From positions 1-12,391 of the forward strand of contig NZSI01000007.1 of assembly GCA_002696685.1 (NCBI GenBank): a stretch of DNA of 12,391 nucleotides, written 5' to 3'. Made by a program: the position numbers and the translations under genes. This stretch comes from Chloroflexota bacterium (GTDB taxonomy: Bacteria > Chloroflexota > Dehalococcoidia > SAR202 > UBA826). The notes beneath the pieces were generated by a model, which saw only the letters and a program-made list of their open reading frames with translations, was not told where the DNA came from and ran no database searches. This document shows positions 7,243 through 12,391 of the stretch, one piece after another. How positions within the stretch are numbered: position 1 is the first letter of the stretch; each line of letters begins with the position of its first letter.

Positions 7243-7280
7243 AATAGTTGCAGCCTAAAAGGTTTTAGGCTGCAACTATT
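7243..7280. terminator. Long perfect palindrome, probable bidirectional terminator between convergent genes
   Basis: AATAGTTGCAGCCTAAAA (7243-7260) and TTTTAGGCTGCAACTATT (7263-7280) are exact reverse complements across 18 bases with GG between. RNA from either strand would fold into a stem of about 17 pairs. It lies 22 bases after the SDR stop and 39 bases after the Ldh2 stop on the other strand, which is where a shared terminator belongs. The trailing sequence is A/T-rich on both sides but has no clean T-run. The A4/T4 pairs flanking the centre mean that part of the stem acts as the U-tract. Confidence 0.75.
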
Positions 7281-7319
7281 CAAATATTCTCTTCGACTAA
7301 AGCCCTTCAATATAAAAAA

Positions 7320-8420
7320 CTAGATCACCTCTAATGCCGGTACACCAAGTTCACCAGTCATAAGATCAAACCATTCCATGACTTCTTTGTGTAATGGCAC
7401 ACCGTTGGCTCGTCTATCTTTTTCATCCTCATATTCAGCAAGCCCAGGATAAAGAACCCTATCGTGGCCAGCTGCTGGCTTGGTTTCTCTAAGCATTTGC
7501 AACATCTTATCCATTTTTGCCTTGAACTGATCCACGTCAGTAAACGCTGAGATGTTATATGCGGCAAAATAATGTTTGTAACCGCTCTCGAAACGCTCAG
7601 TATCGAACATGCCAGGAACGGACCCTGAGAGGAATGCTCCTAGAACTTCGACCATAAGCATGAAGCCGTAGCCCTTGTGAGAGCCGTTTTCCCTAGTACC
7701 ACCAACGGGAAGTAGACTGCCATACCAACCATCTTCAGGAACGGGAGTTTCTTCGAGTATTGGTGTTCCTTCCTTGTCCGCAATCCAACCTGGGAGAAGG
7801 TCAGAACCCACCCTCTTTGCCAGCGAGAACTTATTACCAGCAATTTGGGAGGTAGCAGCGTCAAAGAGTAATGGTGCCTCTTCGTTGCCAGGAGCTGCCA
7901 TTGATATTGGATTCGTACCGAATCGTGGTTCTGCCGCAAACGTGGGCAGCACACCTGTGCCTGCTGCCGTCGCACACATGCCTACCATGTCATTTTTTGC
8001 CGCATGCATGGAGAAATGGCCCACAGCCCCAAGGTGACCACCGTTATTCATAGTGACAATCCCCACCCCCACAGTTTTTGCCTTTTCGATGGCTATGTCC
8101 ATGGCTCTCCGACCCAAAATAATTCCCAATCCCCGATCAGCGTTAATCACTGCTGTTCCTGGAGTTTCACGTTCTATCGTCCAGTTCGGATTGGGATTGA
8201 CATCTCCACTAGTGTATTGATCCACATAGGCACGAAGCATGTTAGATACCCCGTGAGTCTCGACTCCACGCAGATCCGTCATGGTCAATACATTTGCAGC
8301 TTCCTCAGCATCTGACCGAGACACTCCCATTTTTTCAAAGATCGCAGAGACAACCTCATGGAGAGATTCCACTGTAACTCGTTCTGAATCTTCCGGTTTT
8401 GGCTTAAATCTTTCTAACAT
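7320..8420 (-). CDS. Ldh2-family malate/L-lactate/ureidoglycolate-type dehydrogenase
   Basis: A 366-residue NAD(P)-dependent oxidoreductase of the Ldh2 family (COG2055), which reduces 2-oxo acids or oxidises 2-hydroxy acids. Members include malate dehydrogenase of methanogens, sulfolactate dehydrogenase ComC, ureidoglycolate dehydrogenase AllD and piperideine-2-carboxylate reductase. Family marks are DLRGVETHGVSN (49-60) with Arg51 and the catalytic His56, NNGGHLGAVGHFS (125-137) with His129 at the conserved N-H position, FGTNPISMAAP (167-177), D-A-A-T-S, SHKGYGFMLMVEVLGAFLSG in the second half, and a C-terminal R-x-x-G-V-P-L. Length is normal (330-370). AAGGGGGA lies just upstream of the ATG. 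It is separated from the methyltransferase gene by 212 bases holding a hairpin with T-run and a palindrome over a -10 box, so it is probably its own transcription unit. Substrate within the family is undetermined. Confidence 0.92.
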   Translation of the reverse strand: MLERFKPKPEDSERVTVESLHEVVSAIFEKMGVSRSDAEEAANVLTMTDLRGVETHGVSNMLRAYVDQYTSGDVNPNPNWTIERETPGTAVINADRGLGIILGRRAMDIAIEKAKTVGVGIVTMNNGGHLGAVGHFSMHAAKNDMVGMCATAAGTGVLPTFAAEPRFGTNPISMAAPGNEEAPLLFDAATSQIAGNKFSLAKRVGSDLLPGWIADKEGTPILEETPVPEDGWYGSLLPVGGTRENGSHKGYGFMLMVEVLGAFLSGSVPGMFDTERFESGYKHYFAAYNISAFTDVDQFKAKMDKMLQMLRETKPAAGHDRVLYPGLAEYEDEKDRRANGVPLHKEVMEWFDLMTGELGVPALEVI

Positions 8421-8546
8421 ATAGTTTCCCCCTTAATTACCTATTTTTGGACATTAGATCCATCATTCGCTGTCCAATTATCGCGGTGCCCAGAAATAAA
8501 CTCGAAACCCTATCTTTCAAAAGAAGCGAATTTCAAGTCGCTCGAT

Positions 8547-8573
8547 AGCGCATTATACGCAGTATAATACGCT
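8547..8573 (-). promoter_or_regulatory. Imperfect palindrome over a -10 box: candidate operator/promoter of the Ldh2 gene
   Basis: AGCGCATTATAC (8547-8558) and GTATAATACGCT (8562-8573) are inverted copies with one mismatch and a 3-base spacer. The left arm holds a minus-strand TATAAT (8557-8552) pointing at the Ldh2 gene, 132 bases away. A -35 is weak (TTACAA, minus, at 18 bases). A dyad covering a -10 is the usual shape of a repressor site. No T-run follows, which speaks against a terminator. Confidence 0.42.
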
Positions 8574-8610
8574 CCTTGTAAATAGCTTCATTACCAACAG
8601 GGCGAGGGAG

Positions 8611-8634
8611 AAAAAGTGCAGCTGATACTCAGCT
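8611..8634 (-). terminator. Candidate intrinsic terminator after the methyltransferase gene
   Basis: On the minus strand AGCTGA (8634-8629) pairs with TCAGCT (8625-8620) around GTA. After GCAC comes a run of five T (8615-8611). The stem starts within the TAG stop codon. It is short (six pairs) but correctly placed and oriented, and would separate the isomerase-methyltransferase pair from the Ldh2 gene. Confidence 0.5.
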
Positions 8635-9271
8635 AATCATTTAGAACTCGATATACCCATACTTGATGTAAAACTTCAGGTTCACCTGTAGGCAGTGGGT
8701 GGAATTCATCACTGACATCTACAACTTCCCATAAATTTTTGGATTCCATTTCTTCCTGTTTTTCTTTGAATCCATTTTTCAGATAGACATCGGTTCTTAT
8801 AGTAAACACTATATGTCCTTGAGGTTTGGTGATTCTCAGTAGTTCCTCGAAGGATTCGGGACCAGCGTGACCAAGAGTCATGACTCCGACACTGATTACA
8901 GCGTCAAAAGAGTCAGTTTCATAACTCAGTGGCTCCCCGAGAACCATTTGGTCTAATTTTTTATAGACGTTTTTATCCCGTGCTTCTTTGAGCATTCCAT
9001 CTGATAGATCCATTGCAGTCAGGTTTTGGAATCCGTGTTCTGCCAATGCAAGGCCCACTAATCCGGTTCCTGCTCCTGCATCCAAGACAATAGAATCTGT
9101 ATGAACATATTTTGCTAAGTAGGCAGATGCGGTCTTAGGTGCAATCCAACCGAAAAATTCCTCTAGATCTCTATCATAATCTTTGGCCCATTCATCGTAT
9201 CTCTGGGTTAATTCGGAATTGTTTTTCGAAGAATAAACCCACTGGACCCGGTCTTGATTTTTTTTGTTCAT
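8633..9271 (-). CDS. Class I SAM-dependent methyltransferase (small-molecule type)
   Basis: A 212-residue Rossmann-fold methyltransferase. Motif I is VLDAGAGTGLVGLAL (62-76), the acid that binds SAM ribose is in AMDLSDGML (86-94), and the SFDAVISVGVMTLGH segment (motif II/III region) and the TKPQGHIVFTIR strand follow. The N-terminal helix, with ELTQRYDEWAKDYD (20-33), is typical of small-molecule methyltransferases of the Williams-Beuren-region-27-like type. The acceptor is not predictable. I start at the ATG at 9271, eight bases after GGAGAG. A longer frame begins with an ATG at 9343 that overlaps the isomerase stop as ATGA, but the 24 added residues are Arg-rich, lack family character and have no good ribosome site. 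Either way it is the second gene of a pair with the isomerase. Confidence 0.87.
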   Translation of the reverse strand: MNKKNQDRVQWVYSSKNNSELTQRYDEWAKDYDRDLEEFFGWIAPKTASAYLAKYVHTDSIVLDAGAGTGLVGLALAEHGFQNLTAMDLSDGMLKEARDKNVYKKLDQMVLGEPLSYETDSFDAVISVGVMTLGHAGPESFEELLRITKPQGHIVFTIRTDVYLKNGFKEKQEEMESKNLWEVVDVSDEFHPLPTGEPEVLHQVWVYRVLND

Positions 9272-9339
9272 CAATACTCTCCGGATTTTTCGTCCATTAA
9301 ATAAGGATCGTGAGATTCGAGGCATCCCAGGCGCATTCC

Positions 9340-10230
9340 TCATCCCATGCCGATTTTACGCAGGTAGGTGCGGGTTCGTTTGGCTATAGGCAGAGGCTTT
9401 TTCATCGAAGGCTGGTACATGTCCTGCTCAACTGTTGCTGACCCTTCATATCCGACCTCTCGCAACACCCCAACTAGCGCTTCAAAGTCCACCACACCGT
9501 CCATAGGCTCACAAAATACGCCTGTGGCAGTCGCCTCCACCATTGGCATCTGCTCTGCCTTAGCACGTCTCAGAAGATCCGCGTCCACATCCTTTATATG
9601 AAGGTATGAAATTCGATCGTAGTGCCTAGCCATGAAACTAACAGGGTCACCTCCGGTATATGCTATATGGCCCGTATCGAGACAGAGTGAGACTAGTTCA
9701 GGATCAGTCTCTTTAAGTACTTTCTCGAGGTGTTCTTCTGTCTCAAGGTGAGTCTCCGCATTCGGGTGAAGGGTTAGCGTCAGACCAAAACGTCCTTGAG
9801 CAATATTTGCCATTTTGTTTGTCATTTCAATCAAGCGTTTCCACCCATCATCATCCAGAGAAGACCCTACCATCTGCTTACCTGAAAGAAGATCGATATA
9901 GGCATCATCAATTAGCACCAAGTATTTCGCGCCCAGGGAAGCCCCCATTTCCCCCGCCCGTAGCACATCCTTTTCGATTCGGGGCCAGTGGGACTCATCG
10001 TCGAGATGTCCATTCATCACGGTAGTCGCTATCAGCCTTAGTTCCCGACTATCTAACTCCTTGCGTAGGGTGGAAACATCTGTAGGCAAGTATCCATACG
10101 GACCTGCTTCTATCCAGCAGTATCCAGCTTCGACAACCTCGTCTAAAAAACGTTTCCAGGGAACTTGGTTCGGCTGGTCCGGTACCCACACACCCCAAGA
10201 GTCCGGTCCAATTCCGATATCAATGTTCAT
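9340..10230 (-). CDS. Sugar phosphate isomerase/epimerase-type TIM barrel (IolE-like)
   Basis: A 296-residue metal-dependent TIM barrel of the xylose-isomerase-like/AP-endonuclease-2 superfamily. The opening SWGVW (11-15), then PWKRFLDEVVEAGY and IEAGPYGYLPTD (40-51), follow the pattern of IolE inosose dehydratases and sugar-acid isomerases. Metal and catalytic positions are visible: LHPNAETHLET (154-164), CLDTGH (Asp185, His188), YLHIKD (His211), and TVEQD (Glu268). Length is usual (260-300). GGAGGG (minus, 10245-10240) lies nine bases before the ATG. Family members dehydrate or epimerise inosose, keto-sugars or hydroxypyruvate-like substrates; no other inositol genes occur here, so an inositol role is not supported. 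The methyltransferase gene follows directly. It is transcribed from the large 10231-10696 gap. Confidence 0.88.
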   Translation of the reverse strand: MNIDIGIGPDSWGVWVPDQPNQVPWKRFLDEVVEAGYCWIEAGPYGYLPTDVSTLRKELDSRELRLIATTVMNGHLDDESHWPRIEKDVLRAGEMGASLGAKYLVLIDDAYIDLLSGKQMVGSSLDDDGWKRLIEMTNKMANIAQGRFGLTLTLHPNAETHLETEEHLEKVLKETDPELVSLCLDTGHIAYTGGDPVSFMARHYDRISYLHIKDVDADLLRRAKAEQMPMVEATATGVFCEPMDGVVDFEALVGVLREVGYEGSATVEQDMYQPSMKKPLPIAKRTRTYLRKIGMG

Positions 10231-10567
10231 CTTTCATAGCCCTCCATTACCTCCTCGTTTGATTTCTCACTGAAGAGGATCCACCAAGGGACCTACAAGT
10301 GAGTTCGTATGACTCTCCTCAAAAAACATTCTCGAGTATAACTGAACGCTGCTTGTTAACCCGCCAGTTGCCCGCTGGAAAAATAATGGACAACAGTAGA
10401 CAAGAATGATGTTTTAACTCATTTTATTAGTGCCTTTATAACCCACCAATAGCAGCATTTCTTAATTGTTAACTAATTTGCCTATATGAGGCTTTCCCGT
10501 GTAATCAGATAGGATTATTCCGACTGCCACACGGTGCGAATGGAAATAATACTAGAGAGATAAGATA

Positions 10568-10681
10568 ATGGCGGTATGTAAAGAGGGGTGTGATCTAACA
10601 CCTGAAAACGCTGGGAAGAATTGTCAGAGTAGGGTGTTGAAGTTTCCAAATTCTCGGTTGAATACAAATTTAGTTACCTGA
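10568..10681 (+). CDS. Possible 37-residue Cys-containing small protein (speculative)
   Basis: An ATG frame of 37 codons ends with TGA at 10679-10681, 15 bases before the TTG of the FMN protein. It starts MAVCKEGCDLTPENAGKNC, giving three cysteines in 19 residues, then turns basic and polar. GAGAG lies about ten bases before the ATG. It has no resemblance that I recognise. A chance frame of this length is quite likely, so it is listed only because it is well placed upstream of a gene on the same strand. Confidence 0.15.
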   Translation: MAVCKEGCDLTPENAGKNCQSRVLKFPNSRLNTNLVT

Positions 10682-10685
10682 TAAT

Positions 10686-10689
10686 GGAG
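10686..10689 (+). promoter_or_regulatory. Ribosome binding site that selects a TTG start
   Basis: GGAG at 10686-10689 is seven bases before the TTG at 10697, and 19 bases before the next in-frame ATG at 10709. The spacing fits only the TTG, so the split-barrel FMN protein probably begins MAIKMTED. Confidence 0.55.
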
Positions 10690-10696
10690 CTGTATT

Positions 10697-11119
10697 TTGG
10701 CGATAAAAATGACAGAAGATATGAAAAGCCTGATCGATCAAGCTTTAACCGATAAATACCCTTGTATTTTAGGGACTGCATCTTTAAATGGGCATCCTAA
10801 CCTATCCTACAAAGGAAGCTTAATGGTTTTTTCTACCGATAAGCTCGCATTTTGGGAACGGGCACGCAAAGGAGGATTTGCGCAATTAACCGTCAATCCC
10901 AATGTAGTCGTGATGTATAGAAATGCTTCACTTCGAAAAGCTTGGCGTTTTTATGGTCAAGCTTCAGTTCATGAATCAGGAGAAATTCGAGACCAGGTAA
11001 TGAAAAAAACCGTGAAGGATGAACTTGATCGCGACCCTGACCGGCTGGGTGCCGCTGTTGTTATTTCTATCAGTCGTATCACTACTTTGGGAGGAGAAGT
11101 CTTACAAGAAGCACACTGA
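10697..11119 (+). CDS. Pyridoxamine 5'-phosphate oxidase-like split-barrel FMN-binding protein
   Basis: A 140-residue protein of the PNPOx-like split-barrel superfamily (Pfam Putative_PNPOx type). After a short helix (MTEDMKSLIDQAL), the core strands read YPCILGTASLNGHPNLSYKG (21-40), LAFWERARKGGFAQLTVNP and VVVMYRNASLRKAWRFYGQA, which is the pattern of small FMN or F420/haem-binding split barrels. The strand pair and the N-P-x-V turn are diagnostic of the group; true PdxH is longer (about 210 residues) and has a C-terminal dimer part absent here. Function is therefore an unassigned flavin-binding or redox role, not vitamin B6 synthesis. It is a single gene on the plus strand with a TTG start set by GGAG at 10686, and it converges with the ureohydrolase 43 bases downstream. 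No convincing terminator is seen between them. Confidence 0.85.
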   Translation: MAIKMTEDMKSLIDQALTDKYPCILGTASLNGHPNLSYKGSLMVFSTDKLAFWERARKGGFAQLTVNPNVVVMYRNASLRKAWRFYGQASVHESGEIRDQVMKKTVKDELDRDPDRLGAAVVISISRITTLGGEVLQEAH

Positions 11120-11162
11120 TAGAAATAAAAGGGTCAGAAAAGCGGTGCCCAGTCTACTGTCT

Positions 11163-12146
11163 CTAATTTTCCCGCTTAGCGATCCACCTAGGTTGATCGC
11201 AGATCTGTCCCAGAAATTCCAAAATGGTGTGAGCGCCCATGTATGATGTGATACCTGTTCCCACATCCAACTGCGGGTTCACCTCCACCAGATCGAATCC
11301 AATGACCTCGGCATGCCTCGCCAGCGTCGCCAGTGAGTCTCGAAGATCAGCGTATGACATACCATTGGGTTCTGCGGACACACAACCTGGAACCAACGGT
11401 AGGTCCAGTACATCGATGTCGATGCTCACGTAAATTGGGGCATCCTTCGGAACCAGTTCGGTCATACCAGACGGACCCATCTCTCCGAACTCCTTCATTC
11501 CTATAACACGATTACCGTCATTGATGGAGTCGTCAACCCAAGCCTTGTTGTTCCGTACACTGCGGATTCCAATCTGTGTAAGGCTTTCTACATGATCCAT
11601 GTGGTAGATGTGACGGAAAGCATGGGAGTTAGTGTATTCGAACCCGTGAATGAAGGGTGAATAGTCGATATGGGCGTCGAAGTGGACGACGTGAAGAGGT
11701 TCACTGTACGCCCGGACGACCGGGAAGGTAATTGCGTGGTCGCCTCCCAGCACCACCGGCATCGCGCCTGCATCCAACACCATCCGGGTCAGGTTAGTGA
11801 TGTTCTCGAAAGTGCCTTCAACATTGGTGATCAAGACGTCCGCATCACCCACATCCACAATTCGATTGTTGGCAAGCTCATATTCCAGGAACACTTTGTC
11901 GGCGTCATGGTCGAAGTAGCCATTAGTACCAAATCGCAGGGAATGCTCCCTTATCGAGCGTGAACCGAACCGTGAACCAGGCATGAATACGGAACCTTCA
12001 TCCGTTGGCGCGCCCATCACGGCGATGTCGGCGTCCAACTGGTCCAGATCATGACAGACCGGTGTCCTTAGAAAGGAGACTAATCCCGCAAACCCATAGG
12101 TTGATTTGCCATGATTGGTTGGGTGTTGTTGTCCATGTTGTGTCAT
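11163..12146 (-). CDS. Agmatinase/arginase-family ureohydrolase
   Basis: A 327-residue manganese (or nickel) ureohydrolase that releases urea from a guanidino compound. All six metal ligands are visible: His137 in GGDH, Asp157, His159 and Asp161 in DAHID, and Asp243 and Asp245 in SIDIDVLD. GAPTDEG and GSRFG (45-62), SHAFRH with His175, and DLVEVNPQLD (285-294) are further family blocks. Agmatinase is the default guess. Guanidinobutyrase, guanidinopropionase and the guanidine hydrolases (GdmH) share these motifs and cannot be separated by eye; no nickel-insertion or polyamine genes are nearby to help. The ATG is preceded by AAGGA (minus, 12159-12155) eight bases upstream. Five 60-base rows counted within it average about 57% G+C, against about 40% for a row of the neighbouring FMN gene. 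A small lipoprotein-like frame lies 18 bases upstream. Confidence 0.93.
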   Translation of the reverse strand: MTQHGQQHPTNHGKSTYGFAGLVSFLRTPVCHDLDQLDADIAVMGAPTDEGSVFMPGSRFGSRSIREHSLRFGTNGYFDHDADKVFLEYELANNRIVDVGDADVLITNVEGTFENITNLTRMVLDAGAMPVVLGGDHAITFPVVRAYSEPLHVVHFDAHIDYSPFIHGFEYTNSHAFRHIYHMDHVESLTQIGIRSVRNNKAWVDDSINDGNRVIGMKEFGEMGPSGMTELVPKDAPIYVSIDIDVLDLPLVPGCVSAEPNGMSYADLRDSLATLARHAEVIGFDLVEVNPQLDVGTGITSYMGAHTILEFLGQICDQPRWIAKREN

Positions 12147-12164
12147 TTGTTGATTCCTTGGTTC

Positions 12165-12323
12165 TCATTTCTTTTCGAACAATGGCTGTCGGATTCCATT
12201 CGGATTGTGGGCGATGATACCTTGTTGACGGTTTTGGCGGGTTTTCATGCAAGTGCAACTCCCCACTGTAAGACCACAGATGATCATTAACGAAGGTATT
12301 ATCAAACTAACGAATCTTTTCAT
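12165..12323 (-). CDS. Putative 52-residue lipoprotein upstream of the ureohydrolase
   Basis: A minus-strand ATG frame of 52 codons ends with TGA 18 bases before the ureohydrolase ATG, and the ureohydrolase ribosome site lies in that gap. The N-terminus is a textbook signal peptide: MKR, a hydrophobic core FVSLIIPSLMIICGLTVG (4-21), then V-G-S-C as a lipobox with Cys23. The mature part (C-T-C-M-K-T-R-Q onwards) is only about 30 residues, polar and basic. The ribosome site is weak (AGAGAAG, eight bases upstream), and a fair promoter lies just before it. It may be an entericidin-like small lipoprotein, a leader peptide controlling the ureohydrolase, or a chance frame. Sequence pattern and placement are seen; function is not known. 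Confidence 0.4.
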   Translation of the reverse strand: MKRFVSLIIPSLMIICGLTVGSCTCMKTRQNRQQGIIAHNPNGIRQPLFEKK

Positions 12324-12348
12324 GGGGGAAACTTCTCTAGCTAAGGAT

Positions 12349-12376
12349 TCTATATCCCTTTGTATACCCGTTTCAA
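12349..12376 (-). promoter_or_regulatory. Candidate promoter for the small lipoprotein / ureohydrolase unit
   Basis: On the minus strand TTGAAA (12376-12371, 5 of 6) is followed after 16 bases by TATAGA (12354-12349, 4 of 6). Transcription would start near 12342, upstream of the lipoprotein ATG at 12323. Two copies of GAAACGG, 12 bases apart (12386-12380 and 12374-12368), flank or overlap the -35 and may be an activator site. Confidence 0.38.
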
Positions 12377-12391
12377 TTTCCGTTTCCGATA

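Larger units (their letters stand above)
10231..10696. other. 466-bp divergent intergenic region
   Basis: This gap separates the isomerase (minus) from the split-barrel FMN gene (plus). It is A/T-rich in the middle, with AT-rich palindromic stretches around GTTAAC (about 10460-10480) and an imperfect inverted pair ATTATTCC (10515-10522) / GGAAATAAT (10542-10550). I find no convincing paired -35 and -10 on either strand, only isolated TATAAA-like boxes, and no tRNA or repeat. A 37-codon frame at 10568-10681 is the only coding candidate. Confidence 0.5.

Noticed and set aside
9340..10230. Inositol catabolism cluster based on the IolE-like protein
   Set aside because: None of the other iol functions (IolB, IolC, IolD, IolG) is present, and the fold family is too broad to infer inositol use.
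10697..11119. Split-barrel FMN protein as the flavin reductase partner of the monooxygenase
   Set aside because: Flavin reductases of two-component systems are usually longer (about 160-190 residues) with different motifs, and this gene is 7 kb away in its own unit. The link is not supported.
11670..11963. 97-codon plus-strand frame opposite the ureohydrolase
   Set aside because: It runs antisense to the metal-ligand region of a clear ureohydrolase.
12049..12258. 69-codon minus-strand frame overlapping the ureohydrolase start
   Set aside because: It overlaps the ureohydrolase N-terminus in another frame and yields a Thr/Asn/Trp-rich sequence with no signal or motif; the 52-codon lipoprotein-like frame fits the spacing better.
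1..12391. CRISPR array, tRNA, rRNA, insertion sequence or prophage
   Set aside because: I saw no regularly spaced repeats, cloverleaf-like sequences, transposase or integrase motifs, or phage genes on either strand.

Overview
The window reads as a slice of an uncultured, probably aquatic, heterotrophic bacterium of moderate GC (hand-counted 60-base rows run from about 37% to 67%, most of them 40-55%). There are no rRNA, tRNA, CRISPR or mobile-element sequences, so placement rests only on the gene mix. That mix is an NtaA/SnaA/DszA-type flavin monooxygenase, a GMC flavoprotein, a short-chain dehydrogenase, an Ldh2-type dehydrogenase, an IolE-like isomerase, a GlcG-like protein and a split-barrel FMN protein. 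It resembles the catabolic inventories reported for SAR202-type Chloroflexota, but this is inference and alphaproteobacterial heterotrophs are not excluded.

Layout. (a) 2-148, +: C-terminal end of an NHL/beta-propeller protein cut by the window edge. (b) 306-1871, +: GMC oxidoreductase with a recognisable -10 box and a strong ribosome site. (c) 5758 down to 2006, -: a tight three-gene operon of an asparaginase-family amidohydrolase with two altered active-site positions, an unrecognised TIM-barrel-like protein, and an FMN-dependent monooxygenase. (d) 5985-7220, +, divergent from (c): GlcG/HbpS-like protein, a perfect hairpin, then an SDR, ending at a long palindrome shared with the convergent gene. 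(e) 10230 down to 7320, -: IolE-like sugar isomerase/epimerase, SAM methyltransferase, a hairpin plus T-run, then an Ldh2-family dehydrogenase behind its own palindromic promoter-like region. (f) 10231-10696: a 466-bp divergent intergenic region, mostly unexplained. (g) 10697-11119, +: split-barrel FMN protein with a TTG start. (h) 12323 down to 11163, -: a very small putative lipoprotein followed 18 bases later by an agmatinase-family ureohydrolase, which is more GC-rich than most of the window.

How the genes may work together. Nearly every product is a flavin- or nicotinamide-dependent oxidoreductase, a C-N bond hydrolase or a sugar isomerase, which suggests a scavenging region for small organic acids, polyols and nitrogen compounds. 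The most distinctive unit is the monooxygenase operon. A flavin monooxygenase of a family that oxidatively cleaves C-N or C-S bonds is co-transcribed with an amidase whose amino-group-binding aspartate is replaced by alanine, and with a protein of no family I recognise. The substrate cannot be read from the sequence.
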